Source: Tillus elongatus (Eukaryota > Arthropoda > Insecta > Coleoptera > Cleridae). From it: a DNA stretch of 64,000 bases. The stretch's first letter is position 1. Each line of letters opens with the position of its first letter. The position numbers were made by a program, and so were the translations under genes. Below the pieces are notes generated by a model. The model saw only the letters and a list, made by a program, of their open reading frames with translations. It searched no databases and was not told where the DNA came from. Below, in pieces: positions 1 to 12,510 of the stretch. The DNA lies in NCBI GenBank assembly GCA_964006375.1, contig OZ023265.1:156218547-156282546 (forward strand), written 5' to 3'.

Positions 1-52
1 AACATTTCACTAAAATTACTAACAAAAAATAACATCATAAAAAATCAACAAC

Positions 53-1996
53 CCCCCACCTTGGTCGCTCAGATTACGGCATGGTCACTGCTTCCTGCGC
101 AATGCAACCCGAGGTCATACAGTCATCGCAACCATGTATCGTTTGGCACTACAACTCCGCGAACTGGGACGGAATGCGGGAGTAATTTTCCTCATTTCCA
201 TGGGCGTCTGTCGGCTTCTCGCATCCCGACCCCTCTGATATCTCACAATACGTCACCGAAATTAGGCAAGCTGGCATGGAATTATTTATTCCACGTACAC
301 AGAAACATCTTCAGCCACTCACAAGCACTGGATCTCTAAATCATGTGACAAGGCCAGACTTGAAAAGGTCAAAGCTGACAAAACGCTTCTACACAATCCC
401 AGTCAAGATAACCGTCAAGCATTTAACGACGCAAGAAACCACTATGTTCGCATTCTTTCTGAGGCAAAAATTTGTTAAATAACCACATCAAAAACAAAGT
501 CATCTCAAGCTCTAACGGCAGAAAACCCTTCTAGACTCTTGCTAAATCTATTAGGAATAATTTCTGACAGAGCACGTTCCCACCGCTTGTTTCAGGGGAC
601 GAAATTGTTTCCACCGCCCTGGGCACGGCTGAATTTTTCGCCTCGTTGTTCGCCCGCAATTCTACTCTCAACCCACCTTAAAATATTTACCACCAACAGT
701 CCACAATGTCGCGCATAAAATGACGGAAATCATTTTCAAAACCCAAAAGGTACCAAAGATGCTCTCTTCTCTTAATGCCAAGAAAGCCTCTGGCCTTGAC
801 GAGATCCCAGCAATTGTTCTCAAAAAATGCGCACCAGAACCTGCTCCTGTCCTGGCTCGTCTGTTTCAGACATCGACACCTTACAATAGAGGTATATTCC
901 ATAGTAACTGGAAAACTGCTCGAGTACAACCCGTCCCCAAGAAAGGATCCAAAGTGCTTCCAAGCACCTATTTCTCTCCTTTCAGTCGTCCCTAAAGTGA
1001 TGGAAAAGTATATAAACACCGATTTACTTATATTTTTTGCAAAACACAGTCTAATCCACGACATCCAATTCCGTCAGCACAGATCAACTACCGGCCTCTC
1101 TTCCTTTGTCCCCCATTCTAAGAACAAGTCTATAGAACTACACGGTAAATCCGAGATTGTCGCTCTAGACATATCCAAAGCATTCGACCAGGTCTAGCAC
1201 GCAGCGCTGCTTAATAAAATCCGGCCTATGGTCTACCACCAAAACTCGGTACGTGGACGTCAAATTTCCTCTCCAACCAGAGCATTTCTGTTGTCATGGA
1301 TGGCCATTCCTCTAAATTGTATCCAATTTATGCAGGAGTCCTTCCTTTAAGGTACAGTTTAGCCCCTACTTTGTTTCTTCTCCACATCAATGACCTCCTC
1401 TCTAGCACATCCAACCCAGTTCACAGTTACGCGGACGACAGCACCCTTCACTCAAATATACAATATTCTAAGTCTCTTTAGCCCAATTAGATGAGGATCG
1501 CACACTCATGGAGGGTTCTGTCTCTGTGGATCTCCAAAAAATATTAGACTCCAAAAAATATTAGACTGGGGAAGTAGAAATCTTGTACAATTCAACTCCG
1601 TCAAATCTCAGTCTTGCTTTATATCTCATAAGAAATACACTAGCCATAGACCCATCACAATAAACAACCAAGTTATTCAAAATAATGAGTCCTTTTCACG
1701 GCATTTCTGTGGATCGAAAACTTAGTTGGCACCAACATGTCACATCAATTGCAGAAGCGGCTGCTAAGAAATTAGGTTTCCTCTTCCGGACTCGCAAATA
1801 CTTTTCACCAGCTAATCTCTATACCTTATATACTTTACAAATAAGGCCAAACCTGGAATATTGCTCCCACATCTGGGGTGCCACTGCCGCTTCTACACTC
1901 GCTATCCTGGACTCCATTCAGAAGAAGCTATACGTCTAATCGGTGACCCTACCCTCACCCAAAGGCTGCCATCCCTTGCCCACCGACGGGCCATTG

Positions 1997-2071
<75 letters not shown>

Positions 2072-2406
2072 TTTATAGATATCTGCACGGGCACTGCTCA
2101 GAGGTTCTTTCTTCCATTGTTCCTCCACCTGCTGCCCCCAACAGATCTACCAGGGGAACAGAGCGAATGCACCCTTTTACTGTCCAGGTCACCAGATATA
2201 GAACATCTTTCTATGCCCGCTCTTTTGTCCCGGGAACTTCCAAGTTGTGGAATTCCTTGCCAGTACATGTTTTTCCTTCTCCTCTGAACCTCCAAACCTT
2301 CAAGTCCAGAATTGACAAGTTGCCTCTTTCCTCCTTGTCGACACCCACGGTACGATAGTATTTAGGCTGTAGGCCCTCGTAGTGTGTTGTTTAAATATAA
2401 AAAAAC
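53..2406 (+). mobile_element. Jockey/CR1-like LINE, copy 1 (broken)
   Basis: This is a 5'-truncated non-LTR retrotransposon. It opens in the end of the endonuclease domain, at the Ser-Asp-His-type segment that is complete in the copy at 16560-18815, and runs through the reverse transcriptase to the 3' end. Visible RT pieces are the KASGLDEIPAIVLKKC segment near 780-830, ALDISKAFDQ (motif A, about 1160-1190) and YADDS (catalytic motif, about 1426-1443). The C-terminal block SIAEAAAKKLGFLFR lies near 1745-1790. At least four frame breaks and an in-frame TAG after SKAFDQV make it non-functional. The 3' end, after a short UTR, is a small A-rich tail near 2395-2406. A TA array interrupts the C-terminal coding part at 2000-2069. 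The jockey/CR1 assignment is by resemblance only. Confidence 0.85.
2000..2069. repeat. (TA)n array inside LINE copy 1
   Basis: About 70 bp of pure TA. It sits within the conserved C-terminal coding region of the LINE, between GCTGA and TCTTTTATAG. The related copy at 31446-32251 has ordinary coding sequence at this point, so the array is a later insertion or expansion. Confidence 0.95.
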
Positions 2407-3414
2407 CATATAAATGACACCTTTCCGCCTAGAGATGCTCTGAGCAGCTTGTGCGGGGGGAGGTTACATATAAAAGACAACGGCCACACACACAACACAC
2501 AGTGACAAAAACTGTCACCAGCTGGAATAGAACCTGTACACTTCATGTAGCAGCCGAACACTGATTTCACTACACCACGTAGGTGTGAGCTGCTACACGG
2601 TGATGCAACTGAGCTACGTCACTCTTGAAAATTATCCAAACAGGATATTCTTATGTAACGCGGCAGGCACATCATTGGACCGAACCACCAAATGGTCCGG
2701 ACACTTTACTCAGTTGGGTAGTCTGTTGACATGCTGCCGAACCGAAACTGTTGGCAAAGACGATCCGATTTGTTAGAAAACCTGGGATTTCTCAAAGTCC
2801 CACAACTTTCTCCTCGCTAATAATTAAGACAACATTATGTGCTAGATTATCATTTTCCAACATCTGGGCATATACAGCCTGGTATTAGATCGCTGCGATC
2901 AAAAGAAATCTATTTAATTAAACTTATGTACCTTATGTGGTGCAAAAGATGGTTTTTAACAAATATGTGGGGTGATAAATTCAATAGTTTGTCTGAATTA
3001 TTTTGCATAACTTTGATTCTTTTTAAATAATAACTAGAAAATAAGTAAGTGGAGGGCTCTTGTTGTTGAGTTTAAAGTTGCAATTTTGTTGTAATTTCTT
3101 AAGGCCACCACCTGCATGATTCTTCGTTTTAAAAAGGGTAAACATTTTTCGGCCTTAGTATATGCCAATTTAAAATAAACGGTAACAATCCTCCACCTTT
3201 TTTAAAAATATTTTTCTTGTTTAATTAAAATACACTATTACACTGTCCAGTTTATTGATTGACCAATATATGAGAAATACTGACAAAGGAAACGTGTGAA
3301 AGATGGTAACCGAATTTAGGTAGTTGGAATGTCCAGTAAGCGATGAGTTCTTGTTCTTAATCGTCTTGATCGACTACCTGCACAGAACGTAAACACAGTT
3401 TTATACCTAAAACG
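2407..3414. other. Intergenic/intronic stretch without recognised feature
   Basis: About 1 kb of AT-rich sequence with short ORFs only. I see no domain, inverted repeat or exon in it. Confidence 0.5.
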
Positions 3415-3424
3415 TCTAGAACTC

Positions 3425-3472
3425 TTCATACTCTGATTATGCTAACTTGGTTAGTGAAACAATCGTCAGGTC
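3425..3472 (+). ncRNA. Degenerate hammerhead motif, type A
   Basis: A core CTGATTA at 3433-3439 (consensus CTGANGA, one base off) is followed by a hairpin, GCTAAC/GTTAGT around loop TTG. GAAAC follows at 3456-3460 and GTC at 3465-3467. The downstream 130 bp matches sequence beside the other type A motifs, so this is probably a solo terminal repeat of a Penelope-like element (about 3415-3600). The core substitution should impair cleavage. Confidence 0.6.
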
Positions 3473-3789
3473 AGGACAGGTCTGACCAGTTTTGTAATGT
3501 GTTGTGGTGATCTGGGTTGTCCAAATCTCCAAGTGTACTTATCAGTGCTCATCATAGGTTCAAATTTTCACTTATATCACTATTAACTTTATTTTAAAAG
3601 AACATGGTTTGTATGATTGGCTAATTCGAGGTATTTTTTCGTGAAGACGTTGGAGCTACCCGCAGGTAGCCAGGAGTCCCATTTGAACCGCTTATACACC
3701 CTAGAAACGTCTGCACAGAGACATATCTTCGGGGTGAAAAGCCGTCTTTTCTTCTTCGTTCTTCTACCTGTTCTCCCTCCCCCCCTGGA

Positions 3790-4410
3790 TGTCGGTACGG
3801 AGATTAAGAGTCTCCATCATTTTCTGTTGGTTCTTCCATTGCTCCCTATTGCTGAGCATCAGCAGAACCAGCTTCTCTGTTGTCAGTTGTTGTGCCAACA
3901 AGACCTCTGCCAGGGGAGCCATTAAGTCCTGGGTCAGAAACCAACACAAGGTGTACTGGGTAGACTGTCCAGGGCTCAGACATGGGAAGTCAATAATTGA
4001 CGAACCCAGTTCAAAGGGAGCTGTGGAGCTGCTAAATCTTAGCAGAAGACAGCTCAGAAACATAACAGGTCTCTTGACGGGACACTTGGCCGTCAAGAGA
4101 CACCTTCATAAAATGGGGCGGTTCGAGGGGGACCTCGCATGCAGACTCTGCGGCAAGGGGGAGGAATCAGCCCAGCACTTCTTGTGGGAGTGTAAAGCTC
4201 TGGACCGCAGAAGACAACTGATCTGCGGTCAGTCTAGACTGGAGACAGAGCATCATAAAACTTCACCCTACCAATCGTTATGCAGACTAGTTCAAGGCAC
4301 AGTGATTTTGGAGTGGGTGGAGTAAAAAGACTAAGGGCATGCACAATAAACCAAAGGTTGCAGTGCTATCGGGGCGGCGAGGCCGCAGACGAGCCCTAAG
4401 GGAAATAAAA
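3790..4410 (+). pseudogene. C-terminal remnant of an I-like LINE (post-RNase H zinc knuckle)
   Basis: An open stretch to 4325 encodes the end of a LINE polyprotein. A recognisable linker, KSWVRNQHKVYWVDCPGLR, is shared with the minus-strand remnant at 50615-51545. It is followed by LNLSRRQLRNITGLLTGHL and a Cys-Cys-His-Cys knuckle, CRLCGKGEESAQHFLWEC. This arrangement is typical of I/R1-type elements, where a knuckle follows the RNase H domain. The upstream part (about 3620-3900) does not read as the expected RNase H, so the copy is truncated or rearranged. It is not a host gene. The clade is inferred. Confidence 0.7.
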
Positions 4411-4732
4411 AAATGTGCAGCAGTTGTTAATCCGCGTTTATTTCCTGGCTAGATTGATTCAATTTCAATCTTTCTTCGTGAAACTTCTAGCCTTAGCTTT
4501 CACTTTATATAACGAGATCGTCTGGTTTTGTCTACGAATGCCTTCCAGTTTTGATGCATGCGTTTTCTCAATTGGTGGAGGTTTTTGCTCTGAAAAATTG
4601 CCATTTAGACAAACAGTTATTTAGATTCTGCAGTCTTCTTCCAGGCGCTTATAAAAAATAATATATACAGTTTTATGTTAAGCTAAATGAGACACAAGGC
4701 CTTTAGTTTCATTCTTCAACTGGTTAGTATTA
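4411..4732. other. No recognised feature
   Basis: AT-rich sequence with no domain or repeat structure that I could identify. It may be the 3' UTR of the preceding LINE remnant. Confidence 0.4.
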
Positions 4733-4734
4733 TT

Positions 4735-6190
<1,456 letters not shown>

Positions 6191-6209
6191 TTTGGATATG
6201 ATATTTAGA

Positions 6210-6262
6210 ATTGTACATCCTCTGATGACCCTAACGAAGTTGGTGAAACGATCGTCAGTTTT
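6210..6262 (+). ncRNA. Hammerhead ribozyme motif, type A (intact core)
   Basis: The core is exact: CTGATGA (6222-6228), a hairpin CCTAAC/GTTGG with loop GAA and one bulge, GAAAC (6245-6249), a minimal stem III (GATC) and GTC (6254-6256). Stem I is weak in this copy, with two obvious pairs next to the core. Flanking sequence to 6303 matches the other type A motifs attached to Penelope-like elements. Those elements are known to carry minimal type I hammerheads. Confidence 0.7.
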
Positions 6263-6359
6263 TTTAACTATGTTGTGGTGCTTTGGGTGCTCCAAGTGTG
6301 CTTATATTTAGAAAGATTTCTTCAAATAAGTGCAAACTAGGCCACCTAGAATCTATATC

Positions 6360-7300
6360 CAGGTTTAGTTTCATATATACGGGCTGTAGCATTTCTACGG
6401 TAAAACTAAATATATTTGTTATTATACAAGATACGAGAAAAAATGGTATACGTTAATTATAGGGGGTCTTGAGCTGCATCTTATAAAATTATGTTGACAA
6501 TCACAGCCCCGCCCATTAGTCGTTGGTGATACCTAAAAATTTTTTTTTCGAAGAACCCTTATATTGCATTTTTGATCGAAATATGATGCATGCTTGTAAT
6601 AAAAAAAAATTGAGACGCAGTAAGTGCGCTTTGGTAGTGAATTTTCATTAAATGCTTTAAATTACAATAACTCAATTCACTATTAACCTAAGAACCTCGG
6701 CGGTTCAGGGAGAAGAACGTGTGCCTCTGAACCGAAAGGTACTGGGTTTGATCCCATGGTACTCCTTTTACTTTTTCAGTACAAACTGTAACTTCAACAT
6801 CAACCAAGGTTCTGACATTGTATTTGAGAAAGTTGAATGTCTGCACGTTCCGCCTTTGGGAGGAGGCGTAAATCCGTCGGTACCGTGTCCATGCGATGTT
6901 GGGCACGTTAAAGATCTATACCCTCCTTACAGAAAAACAGGGGTTCGGCTAAAATTCCAGGATAGTGACGTGAAACTGCTTCCTTGTGTCGGTGATTGGC
7001 CATAGTCGCGGAAATAAGCCGACGTTAAAACTAAAAATAAAAAAAAAACACCCACACACTATTAACCTAAGGTTCGTTGGCTACGAAACCAGTTTTCTTG
7101 GACACATTTTAAGTTTATTTTCGGAAAATATTTGTACATTTTCAAACAATAAGTTATATTGATGAAATATGGTACATTGTTTGTACTATATAGGTTATAC
7201 AGGTAACCAAATTGATGCCTGCTTGCATTAAAGAGATATATTTGCTATTAAAAACATTTGATGGAAATTCACTTCCATAACGCACTCGCTGAGTCCAGAC
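6360..7300 (+). repeat. Modular repeat R, partial copy carrying a SINE
   Basis: Plus-oriented R sequence. Its inverted-repeat module is bounded by GACGCAGTAAGTGCG near 6612 and ATAACGCACTCGCTGAGTCC near 7280-7299. It is interrupted by a SINE at 6693-7056. Removing the SINE and one target duplication restores the R sequence. Confidence 0.7.
6693..7056 (+). mobile_element. tRNA-derived SINE, copy 1
   Basis: The head resembles a tRNA, with a B box-like GGGTTTGATCCCA. The body contains a GTTGGGCACGTTAAAGATC segment and a tail region with ATAGTCGCGGAAATAAGCC, then an A-rich end. It is flanked by a perfect 15-bp direct repeat, CACTATTAACCTAAG (6678-6692 and 7057-7071), which is a target-site duplication. 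The perfect duplication suggests a fairly recent insertion. Two related copies lie at 9808-10155 and 51591-51890. Confidence 0.85.
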
Positions 7301-7777
7301 TTTTTTTAAACATTTAACTAACTATTGAACACAAATACTACTATTAAGACTACAGCCTATAAAGTGATTAGCACAAAAAGCTGTTTTCTAATTTCACTCT
7401 CTCACTCAACATTTTTGTGACAAAATTTCAGCCAATTTGATTTGTTTGTCGTTATATTTTTTTAAGTGCGCCTAAACTTTATTTAAATATAAAATGATAC
7501 TTAGTGGCTTAACATAGACGCGGATACCCTTTCTCTAGCTTCACAAGTGTTTGTTTTCTTCTCTACGACTAGTTCCACATCTTACGGTATCACCAGCCAA
7601 GAGAAAATGTGAACCGTAAAAGCGGAAGTTGGTTATTGATCAAACACTAGCATCTGTGAAGCCAGAGAAAATCTATACTTACGGCTGTCTTCAGTATGGA
7701 ACGGTTTAACCAAATAGAAGCAACAACAATCAATGGATTTTTCTAGATGTTTGGAGAAAAAGTTTTAGCATACTTAC
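7301..7777. other. Intron sequence downstream of exon D
   Basis: No repeat or exon recognised. By transcript direction this is the beginning of the intron following adenylate cyclase exon D. Confidence 0.5.
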
Positions 7778-7916
7778 TGGAATTAATACTTTAACTATAA
7801 AGTATGTCTTTAATCCTGCTATTCTTAAGGCCTCGTCACGTCTTTCTCCATAGGCTGGTTCCACTTCAAATTCACCACTTAAAAATGATAATGTTTTCGC
7901 TGATATGTGGACACGC
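7778..7916 (-). CDS. Adenylate cyclase exon D (end of C1a domain)
   Basis: The most 3' of four recognised exons of a membrane adenylate cyclase, which makes cAMP from ATP at the plasma membrane. Read on the minus strand, a TTTTTTTAG acceptor precedes 7916 and a GTAAGT donor follows 7778. The 139-nt exon completes a Gly codon begun by exon C and then encodes RVHISAKTLSFLSGEFEVE and ALRIAGLKTYFIVKV. This matches the C1a end of class III cyclases (RVHIS...GEFEVE...L.TYLI). It ends in phase 0. The next exon, presumably the C1b region, was not found between 1 and 7777 and may lie outside. No frame damage is seen. Confidence 0.93.
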
Positions 7917-8099
7917 CTAAAAAAATATCCATAATTAGAAATAAAAATATCTTAACTCATATAAAAGGGTAAAAATACTCGGTAAAAAGATGTTTTTAAC
8001 TTTTTAAGGTTAAAAGTTTTTTTTTTAACTTTCATTCTCAATTTTGCGGAGCAATACATATTCTATTATAGTTTTTGCCATACGACAATCTTTTAGTAA

Positions 8100-8202
8100 A
8101 TTCTCTATCCAACGATGGTGAGACTTTCCGAAAATCTTTTCAAATGAGCGCGATGTAGGGTCCCTAGAGCCCATACCCAAGGTTCGTTAACATTTTTATA
8201 TG

Positions 8203-8203
<1 letters not shown>
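8100..8203 (+). repeat. Repeat R flank fragment
   Basis: Contains the R landmarks CAAATGAGCGCGATGTAGG and CCTAGAGCCCATACCCAAGG. It leads directly into the TA array at 8204. Confidence 0.6.

Positions 8204-8292
<89 letters not shown>
8204..8292. repeat. (TA)n array
   Basis: About 89 bp of TA between an R flank and the foldback element that begins near 8342. Confidence 0.95.
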
Positions 8293-8298
<6 letters not shown>

Positions 8299-8341
8299 AA
8301 AATATAAACAAATATGTTTAAATACGCTGGTAGGTATAAAC

Positions 8342-9279
8342 GGCCGGTTCTGTGCCCACCACCGGAAGTGCTCCACCACCAGGCCATTGCGCTGGCGCAA
8401 AGCGCCGGCGCGACGTCGCAGTGACGGAGAGCCGAAAGGGCACTAACCTGGAATGACGTAATCAAAGTTGCGCCCAATATGGCCGACCGGTAGTGAAAAA
8501 CCTGGGCAATTTAAAATTTTAGGTAATAGGTGGTACCACTCGTGAACGTAAGGGAGCCTGCCATTTTGATTTTTGATAGTTTGACGTAAATAAAGATGGC
8601 GCTTTGCGCATGCGCAAACCCAACTTTGTTAATAATAATCGTAGAGGCATAGTGTTTGGTATGGTGTTACTCGCATTAGTAAATATAATTTAACGCCGCC
8701 ACCGGAGGCGGCGGAAGCTGCGCCCCCCGCACGGAATCCAGATCGTGAACTTCGTTCATGATCTGGATCGCGAATCTAGATCTAGATCTAGATCAAGATT
8801 AACATTAAGAAAATGGTTGCTGGAACATGCGCAAAGCAGTTTTGTTATTAGCAGGTGTAGAGATATAGTGTTTGGTGTCATGCTAATCGTCGAGATTCAC
8901 GATCTTGATTCCGTGCGCCACTTCGGCGGCGGCGTTGCATTCTATTCACCAAGGCTAGTAACACCATGCTAAACACTACGCCTCTACGTCTACTACTAAG
9001 AAAGTTGGGGTTGCGCATGCGCAAACCGCCATCTTTACATAAGTTACATTACCAAAAATCAAAATGGCAGGCCCTTTTACGTTGAGGAGTGGTACCACCT
9101 ATTACCTAAAAATTAAAATTCTCCGCGTTTTCACTTCCGGTCGGCCATCTTGGATTACGTCATCCTAGGTTAGTGCACTTTCGGCTATCCGTACAACGAC
9201 CTCACTCCGGCGCTTCGCGTCGGCACAATGGCCTGGTGGTGGGGCACTTCTGGTGGTGGGCTCAGAACTGGCCATCTAT
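8342..9279. mobile_element. GC-rich foldback/MITE with ~350-bp inverted arms
   Basis: The left arm (8342-8690) and right arm (about 8910-9279) are imperfect inverted complements. The termini are GGCCGGTTCTGTGCCCACC on the left and the complement of GGTGGTGGGCTCAGAACTGGCC on the right. Paired internal landmarks include GGTAATAGGTGGTACCA and GCGCATGCGCAAACC. A central spacer carries a GATCTA-rich run near 8773-8792. The arms are far more GC-rich than the surroundings, with many CpG. No transposase ORF is present, so it would need to be mobilised in trans. The superfamily is unknown. Confidence 0.8.
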
Positions 9280-9807
9280 ATCCAAATTAAAAATCAAGTA
9301 TGAAAGCCGTGAATTGAAAGGACATAAGTGGCTAAAGTCCAATGCCTGACAAAGACGGACTAGTTAGCTGCCATGCGTAAATTGATACATACCACAGAAC
9401 CAAACAATACAAATAACAGGGGTAAAACATAGTATCCGATCCAGAAATCTTGGCGCCGAAAATTCCGAAAACCGTTGGCAACACCATATCAATAGGCGAA
9501 AGTGAAAGTACATCTAGATGGTATGAAATTGAAAATGATATAATTGTAAAAGTTATTGTTTTTCATGTGGGAGGTTAAATACATTTTTAAAATACACCAT
9601 ATTTGTAGCTTGATGAACGGCACCAATTAAATTTTCAGACTCAAATGTAACACACAGTGTCAAGATCAATGTTTAGGAAACGAAATTTATACGGAACTAT
9701 CGTTTTTGAATAGAAATTATGACGTTCTAGCCAATCATGATTTATGATATGGTAAAATTGACATCATAAAATATGAAAAAGGATAGCATTCACGGAATAT
9801 TGTGAGA
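9280..9807. other. No recognised feature
   Basis: AT-rich intron sequence without ORF, domain or clear repeat. Confidence 0.5.
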
Positions 9808-10155
9808 GCCTCGGTGGTCCAGGGGTAATAACGTTTGCCTTTGAATCAAAGGGCACTGGGTTTGATTCCCAAGGTTTCCCTCTCACTTTTTCAGTACAAA
9901 CTGTAATAAGTTAACATCAACCGAGGTTTTGGCATGGTATTTGAGCAAGTCGAATGTCTGCAGGTTCCGCCTTTCAGAACGGGCGTAAATCCATCGCTCC
10001 CGTGACCATGTTGGGCACGTTAAAGATCCCTATGCTCCTTACAGGAAGGCAGGGGTTTGCCAAAATTTCCAGGTTAGTGAGATCAAACTGTTCCCTGCAG
10101 TCAGTGATTGGCGATAGTCGCGGAAATAGGCCCACGTTAAAACTTAAAAAAATCA
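9808..10155 (+). mobile_element. tRNA-derived SINE, copy 2
   Basis: Same family as 6693-7056. The tRNA-like head has an A box-like TGGTCCAGGGG and a B box-like GGGTTTGATTCCC. The shared body includes GTTGGGCACGTTAAAGATCC and the tail ATAGTCGCGGAAATAGGCC, ending in an A-rich tract. No clear target duplication was found, so this copy is probably older. Confidence 0.8.
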
Positions 10156-10270
10156 AACAAAACTAATTACTGTAAATAAAGTAGATTCACGTCTTTATAG
10201 AAATGATTATAAGAGAAATATTTACTTAGACGCTTAGGATATAACACCGCGCAAACCAATACTGGTCACC

Positions 10271-10365
10271 TAGCCTCAGTGGCCGAGGGGTAAGATATTC
10301 AACAGATACGCTTGCTGACATGCGGGCGGTCCGGATTGTATTCTCGCGCAATATATGTAATATTT
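10271..10365 (+). repeat. tRNA-like segment, possible head of a second SINE
   Basis: GCCTCAGTGGCCGAGGGGTA resembles a tRNA 5' half with an A box. The B box region (GGTCCGGATTGTATTC) departs from the consensus and no acceptor stem closes. It is more likely a SINE head or decayed tRNA copy than a working tRNA gene. Confidence 0.35.
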
Positions 10366-10659
10366 TGTTTTGTTTCACTTTAATATTTAGTAGAAACAAT
10401 AGTTTTCGGATTTCATACGTTTGAGCCTAGTTAGTTTTTATCTCAAAAATTTTGTCACATTTGAGTCTAAAATTCTCATTTTTAGCAGACATGTTTAGTA
10501 TTGTTGATATTAGTGAATTTTTATTAAGAAATTCCACTAATAGAGAATTTGCTTTTAAAAACTTTTTGCCGTTGGTTGAAACCGGTTTAATTAGGTTGAC
10601 TAAAACGAAATCATCCAGGTGATTAATAAGGAAAAATACCTGCCACGTTTATACTTTGG

Positions 10660-11128
10660 CAGACACATTGTGAGATGTACGACAGGGTCGCCATCTCGGT
10701 ACGGAATCAGGTAGTATGTTGTCACGACAGCTCTAAATAACACAAAATGCTATAAAATAGAGACTGTGCACAACCAACCATTTTGTAAATTGTCAGCCCT
10801 GGCCCACTTATTTCCTAATATAGGGACAATTTATGTAAGGCTAGATGTAATCTCACCACAATTAAAACTGCAGACCGGTTTCGCTCGGTATACTATTTTT
10901 TAATATTTTATGTTATTTGGAGCTGCTGTGACAACATACTACCTGGTTCCGCACCGAGATGGCGACCCTGTCGTATATCTCACAACATCCAAGGAGGCTG
11001 GCTACCATAGCCGTATTACTTTATAGGTGTGTTCTCGCTGTAATTAGTATACCACATTGACGAGTTCTAATTAGAGCAAAACCGGTCTGCGGTTTTAATT
11101 ATGGTAATAATACATCTAGCCCTACATT
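10660..11128. repeat. Repeat family C: inverted pair with hammerhead remnants
   Basis: Two arms of one family face each other. The left arm (10668-10890) contains GTGAGATGTACGACAGGGTC and a partial hammerhead on the minus strand (GTTTC at 10878-10882, GAC at 10873-10875). The right arm (10915-11128) contains the complementary segment and a mutated hammerhead on the plus strand. Related copies lie at 13788-14005, 28050-28300, 50530-50610 and 51567-51960. No ORF is visible in any copy. Confidence 0.7.
11040..11104 (+). ncRNA. Degenerate hammerhead motif, type C
   Basis: TTGACGA (11057-11063; consensus CTGANGA) is followed by a hairpin ending in AGAGC, then AAAAC (consensus GAAAC) and GTC at 11085-11087. 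Stem I arms TAATTAG and TTTTAATTA are still recognisable. Two core changes make activity unlikely. Confidence 0.6.
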
Positions 11129-11237
11129 CGGCAGATATTTTCCTTTTGTAAATAAGATTTAAGTTCTCTTCTGGAGAGCTTTTGTAACTTAATTGAAATT
11201 TGTAATACAAGCTTATTTTAAAGAGACTCAGAGGACC

Positions 11238-11504
<267 letters not shown>

Positions 11505-11519
11505 AAAAAAAATCCAAAA

Positions 11520-12281
11520 ATAAACTTAAATGTTGGTTTCCTAGCCAACAAACCTTACGTTGATAGCAAATTGAGTTATTGTAACTTGAAGGATTTAATG
11601 AAAAGTTGCTACCAAAACGCTCTTGCTGCGTCCAGATTTTTTTCTTACAATCATGCATAATATTTCGATAAAAAATGCTAAAATGCAGTAACGAATTTGT
11701 TCTACGAAAATTAGCTAAAAATTATAGACCGTTAAACGATAAACTTCCCTAAACCTACAGCGAAAGCATCAACTTAACTAAACCGAGAGCCAAAGCATCA
11801 GAGAAAGGGTCTATTGGAAATAAATATTCTGTAAACATTTTAGTAAGATGAAGGGCAGTGACGGTTGAGGCTGAAACTTAAGGGTTTGCAGAACCCTCTT
11901 TTTGCAACAATTTCTTTTCACAATTCGTATTTCTTTCACGTTCTTTGCCTAAACATTGCCAATTTTGACGTTTCAAATCGCGACTTTGACGTTTTGAGAA
12001 AAACTCCAAATTTTTTTTCTTTAACTGCCCATAACTTTTTTGTCTTTTGACTTAGAGACCTAACTTGGTACATGGTTCACTCTTTATAATACAAACACGC
12101 TTACCAAATTTGGTTGCCCTTATTTCGCACTTTCCGGAGATATGAATTTTTTTAGAAATAAAACACAAAATTTTTCGGGAAAACGTAGGCCGATTTTCCT
12201 GGCTGACAAACTTATCCAAGACACTTGCAAAAGGATGGAACTGACCAAATTTGATCAAGATCGACCCATTATTTTTTGAGT

Positions 12282-12375
<94 letters not shown>

Positions 12376-12510
12376 CAAAAAAATCTAACTGACCCCGGAT
12401 ATGTGTTCTAGGGGGCCTAATTAGCGCTCATTTGAAGAATTTTTTTTTTAATTCAAAAGTCGGGATCTCTGCAATAGTGAATTATTTTTAAGAAAATTCA
12501 CTAAAAAGCG
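11520..12510 (-). repeat. Modular repeat R, long copy
   Basis: Same modules as 4735-6190. They include AACGCTCTTGCTGCGTCC near 11617-11634, AAAGCATCAGAGAAAGGGTC near 11790, a TA array, and the flank ending in a palindrome near 12475-12505. A reading frame opposite the array (to about 12052) resembles one in the copy at 33224-33455. This may only reflect shared sequence. Confidence 0.7.
12284..12372. repeat. (TA)n array inside repeat R
   Basis: About 89 bp of TA at the usual internal position of R. Confidence 0.95.

Noticed and set aside
3617..4096. Overlapping ORFs on both strands of the LINE remnant
   Set aside because: Only the plus frame from about 3900 to 4325 carries the shared LINE motifs; the others are shadows.
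9808..9885. Functional tRNA gene
   Set aside because: The tRNA-like head has no closed acceptor stem and is attached to a body shared with two other copies, so it is a SINE.
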